Assembly: GCA_030746555.1 (NCBI GenBank)
Contig: JASLMK010000046.1
Location: 1 to 64,000 of the forward strand
From: Planctomycetota bacterium
GTDB taxonomy: Bacteria > Planctomycetota > UBA1135 > GCA-002686595
Length of the DNA stretch: 64,000 bases
Reading direction: 5' to 3'
Position numbers and translations under genes: made by a program. The notes under the pieces are model-generated. The model saw only the letters and a program-made list of their open reading frames with translations. It had not been told where the DNA came from and did no database searches. The stretch's first letter is position 1. Each line of letters begins with the position of its first letter. This document shows, one piece after another, positions 8,763 through 17,714 of the stretch.

Positions 8763-10529
8763 ATGGCGGGCTCGCGGGCCCAGCCCAGCCGCATGCCCCC
8801 GGACATGGAAGCCCCCCTGGGACTGGATCGCCCCCTGGTCTCCTTCGATCCCAGAAGGGTTCCGGTGTACCGCTTCGACGTGGTCGTGTTGGGGAGCGGC
8901 CTGGCCGGTGGCGTGGCTGCCCTGACCACTGCGCGGGCCGGACGCTCGGTGGCGGTGGTGACCAAGGCATCCGTGGGGGAGGGGAACACGCGCTACGCCC
9001 AGGGCGGTCTGGCGGCGGTGGGCGCCGCCGAGGACAGCTTCGAGCTGCACGTCGCGGACACCCTGAGGGTCGGCTGCGGCCTCTGCGACCCGGCCGTCGT
9101 GGAGCGTATCGTGCGCGGCGCGCCCGAGGCCGTCGCCGAGCTCGTCGACCTCGGCGCCGAGTTCGACCGCGACGCGGAAGGCTGCTTGCGCCTCTCGCGC
9201 GAGGGCGGTCACTCGCGGGCGCGGGTCGTCCACGCGCGCGGCGATGCGACCGGCCTGGAGATCCAGCGCACCGTGAGCGCGGCCCTGGCCGCCGATCCCG
9301 CCATCACCGTCTTCCCCGAGACCTTCGCCGTGGACCTCTTGACGGACGAACGCGGCGACGTCTCGGGAGTCGTGGGCCACACCGCCACGGGGGAGCGCGT
9401 CGCCTTCTGCGCGCCCGACGTCCTGCTCGCCACGGGCGGCTCGGGCCAGATCTACCGCGAGACCACCAACCCGCCCGTGGCGACGGGGGACGGCGTCGCC
9501 ATGGCCTTCCGCGCCGGCGCCCTCCTGCGCGACCTCGAGTTCGTCCAGTTCCACCCGACCTGCCTCTACATCGCCGGCGCGGCCCGGGTGCTGATCAGCG
9601 AGGTCCTGCGCGGCGCCGGCGGCGTCCTGCGGGACCGCCACGGCCGGCGCTTCATGCCCGATGCCCACCCCGACGCGGAGCTCGCCCCCCGCGACGCGGT
9701 CAGCCGGGCGGTCTTCCGCACGATGGTCGAGACCGGGGACACCAACGTCTACCTCGACCTCTCCGACGTCGACGCCGATCCCCACGGGGCGTTCCCCGGG
9801 ATCTCGCGCGTCTGCAAGGCCTTCGGCATCGACATCGCCTCCGATCCGATCCCCGTCCGGCCCGGCGCCCACTACCAGATCGGCGGCGTGGCGACCGATC
9901 CCGAGGGGCGCGCCAGCGTCGAGGGTCTGTGGGCCGTGGGGGAGTGCGCCAGCACGGGCCTGCACGGCGCCAACCGCATGGGTTCCAACTCCCTGCTCGA
10001 GGCGCTCGTCGGCGGCATCGAGACCGGACGCGCCCTCGCCCTGCGCCCCGCGAGCGCTCCCCAGCCCGTGGCGGTCGAAGCGGGCGGGAGAAGCCGCCGC
10101 CCCGACAGCGGCCTGACCCAGCCGGTCAACATCGAGGACCTCACCTACTCCCTCAAGTCGATGATGTGGCGCCAGATGGGCGTCGAGCGCGACGCCGAGG
10201 GCATGGGCGAGGCCGCCGGGAAGCTCGGATTCTGGTCGCGGGTCGTCCAGGACCTCGCCGAGCCCGGACCGCGCACCTGGGAGCTCGTCAACATGCTCAC
10301 CCTCGCGCGCTTGGCCACCCTCGCGGCGCTGGGGCGGGAGGAGTCCCGCGGCGTCCACTACCGCACGGACCACCCCGCCGCGGGGGGGGCGCACCGCACT
10401 CTGCTCGTCGGATCCTGGCCCCGCGAGGGGCCGAGCCGGGTCCAGATCACCCGCGAGCCCCTCGCCACGGTCCCCACGGCGGACGCCGGAACGGTCGGGT
10501 TGCCCTCCCCTGGGTCGGCGGGGCGATGA
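8763..10529 (+). CDS. nadB: L-aspartate oxidase
   Basis: This 588-residue flavoprotein oxidises L-aspartate to iminoaspartate, the first step of de novo NAD synthesis. The FAD-binding dinucleotide fold begins near residue 40 with VVLGSGLAGG. Other family marks are YAQGGLAAV, the RDAVSRAVF stretch and the conserved LHGANRMGSNSLLEALVGG near residue 402. About 35 residues before the FAD fold form an N-terminal extension. The partner genes nadA and nadC are not in the window. Its stop overlaps the hflX start (ATGA), so the two are translationally coupled. Confidence 0.95.
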   Translation: MAGSRAQPSRMPPDMEAPLGLDRPLVSFDPRRVPVYRFDVVVLGSGLAGGVAALTTARAGRSVAVVTKASVGEGNTRYAQGGLAAVGAAEDSFELHVADTLRVGCGLCDPAVVERIVRGAPEAVAELVDLGAEFDRDAEGCLRLSREGGHSRARVVHARGDATGLEIQRTVSAALAADPAITVFPETFAVDLLTDERGDVSGVVGHTATGERVAFCAPDVLLATGGSGQIYRETTNPPVATGDGVAMAFRAGALLRDLEFVQFHPTCLYIAGAARVLISEVLRGAGGVLRDRHGRRFMPDAHPDAELAPRDAVSRAVFRTMVETGDTNVYLDLSDVDADPHGAFPGISRVCKAFGIDIASDPIPVRPGAHYQIGGVATDPEGRASVEGLWAVGECASTGLHGANRMGSNSLLEALVGGIETGRALALRPASAPQPVAVEAGGRSRRPDSGLTQPVNIEDLTYSLKSMMWRQMGVERDAEGMGEAAGKLGFWSRVVQDLAEPGPRTWELVNMLTLARLATLAALGREESRGVHYRTDHPAAGGAHRTLLVGSWPREGPSRVQITREPLATVPTADAGTVGLPSPGSAGR

Positions 10530-11884
10530 GCCGCGAACCCCAGCCGACACTCCCGCCCCGGGAGCGCATCCTGGTCTGCGGCGTCCTCCTCGGGGACCAG
10601 CGCCCCGAGCACGACGGTCCCCTCGGCGAGGCGCGTGGTCTCGTCCGCGCAGCCGACGGGGAGGTCGTCGGCCCGGGCATCATCCAGCGCCGGGAGCGCG
10701 CGCACCCGGCGACCCTGATGGGCAAGGGCAAGGCGCAGGAGATCGCCGACGCCGTGCAGTCGGCCCGACCCGACGCGGTGGTCGTGGACAACGACCTCAC
10801 CCCGGCCCAGGGGCGCAACCTCGAGAAGGCCTGGGGCGTGCGGGTCATCGACCGCTCCGAGCTGATCCTCGACATCTTCGCTCGCCGCGCCCGGACGCGT
10901 CAGGCGAGCCTCCAGGTGGAGCTGGCCCAGAACGAGTACCTCTTCCCGCGCCTGCGCCGCATGTGGACGCACCTGGAGCGGACCGAGGGCGCGATCGGCA
11001 CACGGGGACCGGGGGAAACGCAACTCGAGACCGACCGGCGCCTGCTGCGCAAGCGCATTCGCGACCTCAAGGCAGAGCTGGCCGAGATCGAGGAGCGCCG
11101 CAAGCGCCAGGTGCGGACACGCTCGGAGGTGTTCACGGTCGGTCTCGTCGGCTACACGAACGCCGGCAAGTCGACCCTCCTGAATCGGCTCACCGGCTCT
11201 CGGGAGTTCGTTGCCGACATGCTGTTCGCCACCCTCGACACGCGCACTCGCCAGTGGGAGCTCTCCGACGGTCGCACCGTCCTGCTCTCCGACACCGTCG
11301 GGTTCCTCGGCCGACTCCCGCACCATCTCGTGGCCTCGTTCCACGCCACTCTGGAGGAGGCCCTCACCGCCGACCTCTTGCTGCACGTCGTCGACGGCTC
11401 GCACCCCGACGCCACGGAGCAGATGGCGGCGGTCGAGCGCGTCCTGGGCGAGCTCTCCCACCACACGCACACCGACGTCTTGGTCTTCAACAAGGTCGAT
11501 CAGGTGCGCGACCCCATCGAGCTCTCCCTGATCTCCAGCGACCTCGAGCAGCCGGTCGTCTACCTCTCCGCGGCCACCGGCGAGGGCCTCGACCGCCTCG
11601 ACGAGATCGTCCGCGAGCGCCTCGACGCCCGCTCGGCCCTGCTGAACGTGTTCGTCCCCCTCGCCGACGGGCGCCTGGCCGCCGCGGTGCGCGGCGGCGG
11701 CGTCGTCACCGAGGAGGAGGTGATCGAGGACTCGCAGCTGCGTCTGCGCGTGCGCCTGGACGCGGCCGCGCTGGGCAACCTGCGGCGCAGCGCCCGGGGC
11801 GAGCTGCGCTTCGAGCTCCTCGAGGCCCCGCACGAGGGGAGTGAGGGGCTCGCGCCCTTCGAGTCCCCGACCGAGCCCGCCTGA
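10526..11884 (+). CDS. hflX: Ribosome-associated GTPase HflX
   Basis: The 452-residue protein has an N-terminal HflX domain with the signature GTRGPGETQLE (158-168), a coiled helical linker and a GTPase domain with G1 GYTNAGKST (209-217), G3 DTVGF and G4 NKVD. HflX splits or rescues stalled ribosomes in E. coli. The ATG that overlaps the nadB stop is the natural start, because an upstream extension of the same frame would run inside nadB. It converges with the LysM gene after 12 bases. Confidence 0.95.
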   Translation: MSREPQPTLPPRERILVCGVLLGDQRPEHDGPLGEARGLVRAADGEVVGPGIIQRRERAHPATLMGKGKAQEIADAVQSARPDAVVVDNDLTPAQGRNLEKAWGVRVIDRSELILDIFARRARTRQASLQVELAQNEYLFPRLRRMWTHLERTEGAIGTRGPGETQLETDRRLLRKRIRDLKAELAEIEERRKRQVRTRSEVFTVGLVGYTNAGKSTLLNRLTGSREFVADMLFATLDTRTRQWELSDGRTVLLSDTVGFLGRLPHHLVASFHATLEEALTADLLLHVVDGSHPDATEQMAAVERVLGELSHHTHTDVLVFNKVDQVRDPIELSLISSDLEQPVVYLSAATGEGLDRLDEIVRERLDARSALLNVFVPLADGRLAAAVRGGGVVTEEEVIEDSQLRLRVRLDAAALGNLRRSARGELRFELLEAPHEGSEGLAPFESPTEPA

Positions 11885-11896
11885 CGAACCAGCGGC

Positions 11897-12406
11897 TCAG
11901 GGCTGGAGCTGCTCGCGGGGCGGCAGCTCGAGGGTCTGGCCGGCGCGCAGGCTGTGCTCGTCGGCGAGGCCGTTGTAGCGCGCCACGAGCTCGGGCAGGG
12001 GCGGCCGCCCGGTGCCGTAGAAGTCCTCGCAGATCCTGGACAGCACCTGGCCGGGGCGCACGGTCACCTCGAACACCGGCGTGGGCGGGGGGAGGTCGGC
12101 CTCCAAGCCCAGGCCCGCCGGATCGAGCTCGTCGAAGGCCGGCGCCGAGTCGGGGCCGGCGGCCTCGACGAGCGTAGCCGCCTCGGGAGCCGGAAGCGGG
12201 GCGCTTGGGACGGGCCAGTCGGCCAGGGGCGTCGTCCCCGCCGGTCTACCGATCACGATCCTGGCCGGACCCGGCTCTCGGCCCTCGGCCGCCTCCACGC
12301 CCAGCCCTGCGCGCTCGCGGCGCAGGCCCTCCGCCCAGCCTCGGTGTACCCAACCGGCGACGGCGAACAAGGCGATCAGGACGAACCAACCGGACAGGAC
12401 CCGCAC
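11897..12406 (-). CDS. Membrane-anchored LysM-domain protein
   Basis: The 169-residue protein begins with a hydrophobic helix (about residues 6-19) that should anchor it in the inner membrane. A Pro/Ala-rich linker of about 85 residues follows, then a C-terminal LysM domain (about 113-163) with the motif VRPGQVLSRICEDFYGTG and the ending LRAGQTLELP. LysM domains bind peptidoglycan or related GlcNAc polymers, so a role at the cell wall is likely. The start is GTG, 6 bases after a -10-like CAGACT at 12418-12413. Exact function is unknown. Confidence 0.8.
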   Translation of the reverse strand: MRVLSGWFVLIALFAVAGWVHRGWAEGLRRERAGLGVEAAEGREPGPARIVIGRPAGTTPLADWPVPSAPLPAPEAATLVEAAGPDSAPAFDELDPAGLGLEADLPPPTPVFEVTVRPGQVLSRICEDFYGTGRPPLPELVARYNGLADEHSLRAGQTLELPPREQLQP

Positions 12407-12463
12407 GCCCCGAGTCTGCCACTCGGGCGGGGGCGGGTCGAGCCTCGCCTCGGGCCCTGCGAC

Positions 12464-15460
12464 TCAGGCGCCGGCGGTCTCGGTCCGGGGGCTCTTCTCG
12501 TGCGCGGACTCCGCCGCCTGGCGGGCGCGCGAGCGGCTCTCCAGCCACAACAGGGCCGGCGAAGCGACGAACATCGACGAGTAGGTGCCGACCAGCACGC
12601 CCACCAGCATGGCGAAGGAGAAGCCCTCCAGGACGCTGCCGCTGCCGACGTTGAAGCCGAACAGCACGGAGACCGCCACCAGTGTCGTGATCGAGGTCAG
12701 CAGGGTGCGCGAGAGGGTCTGGTTGATCGAGAGGTTGAGGATCTCGGCCAGGCTCCCCTTGGTGCGTGGCAGGTTCTCCCGGATGCGGTCGAAGACCACG
12801 ATCGTGTCGTTGAGGGAGTAGCCGATGATGGTCAGGAAGGCCGCGATCATCGGCAGGCTGATCTCGCTGTCGAGGAGGCCGGTGACGTTGGTGACCGAGA
12901 GCACGCCCAGGACGAACAGGACGTCGTGCACGATGGCGAGGACGGCCGCGATTCCGTAGCTGTACTCGGCGAAGCGCACGCGGATGTACATCACCACGGC
13001 GAAGAGGCTCACCAGGACCGCGATGATCGCCTTGTCCCGCAGCTCGCCGACCACCTGGGCGCCGACCAGGGTCGTCCCCGGCATGGGCAGGGCGAGGCGG
13101 TACTCATCCCCGGCACCGTCGAGCTGGCCGTTCACCCGCTGGCCGATCTCCTGCTCGAGGGTCAACAGCGTGCTGTCGGGCTTGGCGGCCCCGGTGAACT
13201 CGTAGGCCCCAGGGTGGTCCTCGACTGCGGTGACGCTCACTCCGGTCAGCGTCCCCTCGGCGGAGAGGGCGGCCGAGATGTCGGCGGTGGGGTGCTCGTT
13301 CTCGAAGTACAGCCGCCCGCCGGCATCCTTGGTGACGTCGTCGAGCTCGAGCTCGATCGGACCCTTCTGCAGGACGCCCGCGAGGGCGTCGGCGATCTCG
13401 GCCTGCCCGGTCTTCTCGCCGCCGGTCTGGCCCGACTGGAGGACGTCGCCCTCGGACTTGTAGACGATCCGGAACTGGCGGAATCCGGCGCTGTCGTCCC
13501 CCGAGTCGAGGATCGGCTTGACCTCCGCGGACTCGCCCACGACGTTGGGGATGGCGGCGATCAGGGCGCGGATGTCGTCGGTCTGCTCGGGTTCCTCGGT
13601 GCGCACGGTGACCGTGAAGCCGCCGAGGAAGTCGATCGACATCCGGTCGCGCTCGGGGATGCTGACGAAGAGCCCCATGCCGCCGATGATCAAGAGCACC
13701 GACAGGGGCAGCAGTTTGCGCGCGGCCGACATGAAGTCGATGCGAGTCTGCTTGACGAGCTGCCCCATCGAGAAGCGCTCGGCGCCCTTCTCCAGGGCCA
13801 GGTGCACCAGGATGCGCGTGACGACCAGGGCCGAGAAGACCGAGGTCACGATCCCGATCATCAGGGTCGTGGCGAAGCCGCGGATCGGACCCGTGCCCTG
13901 GTAGTAGAGGATCACGGCCGTGATGAACGTCGTCACGTTGGCGTCGATGATCGTCACCGACGCTCGCTCGAAGCCGTTCTTGGCCGCCTGGATGAGCTTG
14001 CGTCCCTTGCGGCTCTCCTCGCGGATGCGCTCGTAGATCAGGATGTTGGCGTCGACCGCCATGCCGACCGTCAGGATGATGCCCGCCACGCCGGGTAGGG
14101 TGAGCGTCGCCTGCAGGAAGGCCATCGAGCCCATCAGGAGCGTCATCGCGCACAGGAGACTGAGGGCCGCGAAGATCCCCAGCTTGCGGTAGTAGACCGC
14201 CATGAACACCAGCACGAGCGCGAGGCCGAGCAGGGCGCTGATCGCGCCGAGCTTGACGAAGTGGTCGCCGAGGGTGGCTCCGACCCGCTCCTCCTGCTCG
14301 AGCTCGGGCTTCACCCGCAGGGAGCCGGTCTTGAGCACCTTGACCATCTCCTCGACCTCGGCCTGCGTGAAGCCCTTCGAGCCGCCGGAGATGCGGAAGC
14401 TCTGGAACAGGGGCTGCTCGATGGTCGCCAGGGAGATGATCTCGTCGTTGATGACGATCGCCATCAGCTTGCGCACGTAGGCGCGCGTGAAGTCCCCGAA
14501 GCGGATCGTCGCGCGGGCGTTCATGTCGACGCCGACCGCCGGCAGGCCGAACTCGTCGCTCGAGGGGCGCACGAAGTCCACGTCGGCGCTGGAGAAGGCC
14601 CACTCCGGCCGTGACTGCACCACCACGGGGACGAGGTTGTCGCGCGCCGCCGGGGCCGCGTCTGTGGCCATCACGTGGTGGGGGAACCAGCGGATGTTGG
14701 CCGGCGGTCCCAGGGGCGGATCGAGGGCGTTGAACCCGGTGATGGCGATCCCCGGGTGCTCGTCGACCCACTCCTGGGCCTTCTGCAGCTCGCTCGTCTC
14801 GTCCGTTCCAGAGCTCTGGAAGTCCTCGGTCTGGGCGCGGGCGAAGATCTCCAGGGAGCCGGGGTTCTGGATCAGGCTGATGATGCTGTCGTGGCTCTTG
14901 AGGGTGACCGTGTTCCCCGGCGCGTGGTCCCCTACGCCCGAGCCCGCGAAGCCGCGCTCCAGACCCAACAGCTGGGAGCCGTCCCGGCTCTCGTACTTGA
15001 TGCGCTCGGAGCCGACCGCGACCACCCCGCCGGTCAGGGGGAAAGCGGCGGCCTGGGCGTCCGACGCGTCCAGGGACAGGGCGCCGTCCACGGGCGCGAG
15101 GCGGTCGAGGAGCGGGGCCTTGGCCTCGATCGTCGTGCGCATCATCTGCGCGGGCACCTCGACCACGAAGCTGTCGGCGCCCTCGGGACGGATGACCGTC
15201 TCCTTGGTGCCGGTGGGGTCGACCCGCTCGCGGATGACCGCGACCGTGTCCTGCATCAGCTGCTGGCGGTTGTCGTACTCCGCCTGGGTGATCTTCTTCT
15301 CGGCCAGAGCCCGATCGAAGTCGATGCTCAACAGGTAGCGCGTGCCGCCCTGCAGATCGAGGCCGAGCCGGAACGGCGACTCGGGCAGCACGATGCACAA
15401 AACGGCCGCGGTCAGGGCGGCGGCGATCCAAAAGACCTTGCGACCGAGGTTCTCGACCAT
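12464..15460 (-). CDS. secDF: Fused SecD-SecF protein-export subunit
   Basis: This 998-residue inner-membrane protein joins SecD and SecF, which use the proton gradient to pull proteins through SecYEG. The SecD half has an N-terminal helix, GLDLQGG near residue 34, a P1 domain, and the TM signature VGMAVDANILIYERIREE. The SecF half begins near residue 610 with SIDFLGG and ends with the paired signature GYSLNDTIVVFDRIREN and a basic tail. Fusion of the two is common in several phyla. rplS and trmD lie upstream on the same strand, and the 143-base gap before this gene leaves room for a separate promoter. Confidence 0.96.
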   Translation of the reverse strand: MVENLGRKVFWIAAALTAAVLCIVLPESPFRLGLDLQGGTRYLLSIDFDRALAEKKITQAEYDNRQQLMQDTVAVIRERVDPTGTKETVIRPEGADSFVVEVPAQMMRTTIEAKAPLLDRLAPVDGALSLDASDAQAAAFPLTGGVVAVGSERIKYESRDGSQLLGLERGFAGSGVGDHAPGNTVTLKSHDSIISLIQNPGSLEIFARAQTEDFQSSGTDETSELQKAQEWVDEHPGIAITGFNALDPPLGPPANIRWFPHHVMATDAAPAARDNLVPVVVQSRPEWAFSSADVDFVRPSSDEFGLPAVGVDMNARATIRFGDFTRAYVRKLMAIVINDEIISLATIEQPLFQSFRISGGSKGFTQAEVEEMVKVLKTGSLRVKPELEQEERVGATLGDHFVKLGAISALLGLALVLVFMAVYYRKLGIFAALSLLCAMTLLMGSMAFLQATLTLPGVAGIILTVGMAVDANILIYERIREESRKGRKLIQAAKNGFERASVTIIDANVTTFITAVILYYQGTGPIRGFATTLMIGIVTSVFSALVVTRILVHLALEKGAERFSMGQLVKQTRIDFMSAARKLLPLSVLLIIGGMGLFVSIPERDRMSIDFLGGFTVTVRTEEPEQTDDIRALIAAIPNVVGESAEVKPILDSGDDSAGFRQFRIVYKSEGDVLQSGQTGGEKTGQAEIADALAGVLQKGPIELELDDVTKDAGGRLYFENEHPTADISAALSAEGTLTGVSVTAVEDHPGAYEFTGAAKPDSTLLTLEQEIGQRVNGQLDGAGDEYRLALPMPGTTLVGAQVVGELRDKAIIAVLVSLFAVVMYIRVRFAEYSYGIAAVLAIVHDVLFVLGVLSVTNVTGLLDSEISLPMIAAFLTIIGYSLNDTIVVFDRIRENLPRTKGSLAEILNLSINQTLSRTLLTSITTLVAVSVLFGFNVGSGSVLEGFSFAMLVGVLVGTYSSMFVASPALLWLESRSRARQAAESAHEKSPRTETAGA

Positions 15461-15603
15461 GGAAGGGAGTGGTGGTTCGGATGCGGTGGAGGAGCGAACG
15501 GCGCGCCGCGGTGCGCGTCGGCCGGCGAACCCGGTCGCCGGTGTTCGGCCGAGCGCCCGGTTCGCCGGAGACTCGGCCGGCGGAGCGGGTGGGGGTGGGT
15601 GGT

Positions 15604-16086
15604 TCAGACGCTGGCGGTCTCTTCGGGAGCCGCCTCTTCCTCGGGCGCGGGGGGCGGCTCGGGCGCCGGAGGCGCCTGGGGGTCGGGGGCGTCCCCCGCT
15701 GCGCGCCGTGCCTGCTCGCGCGCGCGCTCGCGCCGCGCCCGCTCGCCGAGGAGCTCGCGCACCCGGGTCTTCTTGCCGACCCGGTCGCGCAGGTAGTAGA
15801 GCTTCGCGCGGCGCACATCGCCGCGGCGCGTGATGACCACGTCCTGCACCCGGGGGCCGTGCAGGGGGAAGACCCGCTCCACGCCCTCGCCCTGGACGAT
15901 GCGGCGCACGGTGATGTTGCGGCGGATTCCGCGCCGGCGCACGGCGATGACCATTCCGATGAACAGCTGCACGCGCTCCTTGTCACCCTCGCGGATGAGG
16001 TAGTGCACCTCGACCGAGTCCCCGACGTGGACCGTGGGGATGGACTTCTTGCCGAGGTCGGCTTCCAGGCTGTCTATCAGGCTCAT
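15604..16086 (-). CDS. rplS: Large-subunit ribosomal protein bL19
   Basis: The first 115 residues match bL19, including VGDSVEVHYLIREGDKERVQLF and the conserved RVQDVVITRRGDVRRAKLYYLRDRVGKK region. At 160 residues it is about 40 longer than usual because of an Ala/Pro/Glu-rich C-terminal tail (about 130-160). It follows trmD on the same strand after 184 bases. Confidence 0.95.
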   Translation of the reverse strand: MSLIDSLEADLGKKSIPTVHVGDSVEVHYLIREGDKERVQLFIGMVIAVRRRGIRRNITVRRIVQGEGVERVFPLHGPRVQDVVITRRGDVRRAKLYYLRDRVGKKTRVRELLGERARRERAREQARRAAGDAPDPQAPPAPEPPPAPEEEAAPEETASV

Positions 16087-16270
16087 CGCTCGTTCGGGGC
16101 GCCTCGGCGCCCCCTCGCTTGGGTCGTCGGTTGTGTCTCGGTCTCGTTCCCGATGGTCTCGGGTGTGCTGTACGCCGCGGGGGCGCGCGGGCCGCGGGGC
16201 GTCCCGTCGTTGGTCTGTCTCGCGGGCCGTTGCGGTCGGCCTGCGCGCTCGCTGCGAGCGTCGGGTCTCC

Positions 16271-16978
16271 TCACTCCTCCCTGTCCTCTCTCCGGTGCGC
16301 GTCGCGCTCCCTTGCGCGCTCCCGGCGCCAGCGCGCGATCGCCGCGTGGTCGCCGCCGAGCAGCACTTCCGGCACCGCGTGGCCGCGGTAGGAGCGCGGC
16401 CGCGTGTAGTGCGGGTGGTCGCACAGCGGAGCCTCGCCGGCCTCGTCGGGAGCGCGGGCCGTCCCGAAGGAGTCCTCGAGGGCCGAGCGCTCGTTGCCGA
16501 GGGCTCCGTCGAGCAGGCGCACGACGGCCTCTGTGACGGCCAGGGCTCCGATCTCGCCGCCGGAGAGGACGAACTCGCCCAGGGAGATCGTCTCCCAGTC
16601 GAAGAGCTCGGCGATGCGCTGGTCGAAGCCCTCGTAGCGGCCGCACAGGAGCAGGATGCGCTCCTCGGAGGCCAGCGATTCGGCCGTGTCCTGGGTGAAC
16701 GTGCGCCCGGTGGGGCAGAGCATGATCTTGCGGAACTCGCCGTGCCGCCGCTCGAGCCACTCGACGCACTCGACGATCGGCTCGGGGCGCAGCACCATGC
16801 CGGGGCCGCCGCCGAAGGGGCGGTCGTCCACGGTGCGGTGGCGGTCGCGGGCGAAGTCGCGGAAGTCGACCAGCTCGATCCGAGCCAGGCCGCGCTCGCG
16901 CGCGCTGCCGACGATGCTCGCGCCCAGGTAGGGCTCCAGCGCCTCGGGAAAGAGGGTCAGGATGGTAAAGAACGGCAC
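16271..16978 (-). CDS. trmD: tRNA (guanine-37-N1) methyltransferase
   Basis: TrmD places m1G at tRNA position 37, next to the anticodon, to keep the reading frame. The protein (235 residues, usual size) begins FFTILTLFPE and has DDRPFGGGPGMVLRPEPI, the knotted SAM-binding LLCGRYEGFDQR and ISLGEFVLSGGE motifs, and the late HYTRP-type signature. The start is a GTG; no nearby ATG fits. rpsP and rimM, which usually precede trmD, are not here; the next gene upstream is the divergent ribE. Confidence 0.95.
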   Translation of the reverse strand: MPFFTILTLFPEALEPYLGASIVGSARERGLARIELVDFRDFARDRHRTVDDRPFGGGPGMVLRPEPIVECVEWLERRHGEFRKIMLCPTGRTFTQDTAESLASEERILLLCGRYEGFDQRIAELFDWETISLGEFVLSGGEIGALAVTEAVVRLLDGALGNERSALEDSFGTARAPDEAGEAPLCDHPHYTRPRSYRGHAVPEVLLGGDHAAIARWRRERARERDAHRREDREE

Positions 16979-17096
16979 GCCTTGCCTCCGGGCTGTCTCC
17001 CCGCGCGCCCTCGCGCGGGCGCATCCCTCGCGGGGACACCCCGAAAATGGCCCAGCAGGGTAGACAGGCCGGTGTCGCAGCGTCAAGGGTCTAGGC

Positions 17097-17714
17097 ATGT
17101 TCACAGGCATCGTGGAGGGGGTCGGCGTCGTCAGCTCGGTCTCCCGCGCCGGAGAAGGGCTGGTCTGCCGCATCGCCCCCCCCGCGGGGGCCTGGAGCGT
17201 GGCCGAGGGCGACAGCGTGGCCGTCTGCGGCGCCTGCCTGACCGTGGCGGGCCTGGAAGCGGGCGCCGGGGCGAGCGAGGGGGCGGAGGAGATGGTCTTC
17301 GACCTCTCCGCGGAGACCCTGGCGCGCACCTGGTTCGACGCCCTCGAGCCCGGCGGGGGGGTCAACCTCGAGCGCGCCCTGCGCCTGGGAGATCGCCTCG
17401 ACGGCCACCTGGTCTCGGGCCACATCGACGGCCTGGCGCGGGTGGCGGCCATCGCCGACAGCGGCGACGGCGGGCGCCGCTTCACCTTCGAGGTCGATCC
17501 CGGCCTCGAGCGCTACCTGATCGAGAAGGGCTCGGTGACCCTCGACGGCATCAGCCTGACGGTGGTCGAGCCGCGGGGGCCGCGCTTCGACGTCGCCGTC
17601 ATCCCCCTCACCCTCGAGCGCACCCACCTCGGCCGCGCCGCCGTCGACCAGCGCGTGAACATCGAGGCCGACCTGGTCGGCAAGTGGATCGAGCGCCTGC
17701 TGCCGCCGGGCTAG
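17097..17714 (+). CDS. ribE: Riboflavin synthase, alpha chain
   Basis: The 205-residue enzyme converts two lumazine molecules to riboflavin. It has the duplicated lumazine-binding barrel: the first copy begins MFTGIVEGVG and includes GDSVAVCGACLTV, and the second includes SGHIDG, KGSVTLDGISLTV and IPLTLERTHL. Other riboflavin genes are not nearby. Its last bases overlap the mlaD stop on the other strand by 4 bases. Confidence 0.95.
   Translation: MFTGIVEGVGVVSSVSRAGEGLVCRIAPPAGAWSVAEGDSVAVCGACLTVAGLEAGAGASEGAEEMVFDLSAETLARTWFDALEPGGGVNLERALRLGDRLDGHLVSGHIDGLARVAAIADSGDGGRRFTFEVDPGLERYLIEKGSVTLDGISLTVVEPRGPRFDVAVIPLTLERTHLGRAAVDQRVNIEADLVGKWIERLLPPG

Noticed and set aside
8534-10525. Apparent 660-residue N-terminal extension of HflX overlapping nadB
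   Set aside because: The extension is Arg/Pro/Gly-rich and runs in another frame through nadB. HflX similarity starts at the ATG at 10526.
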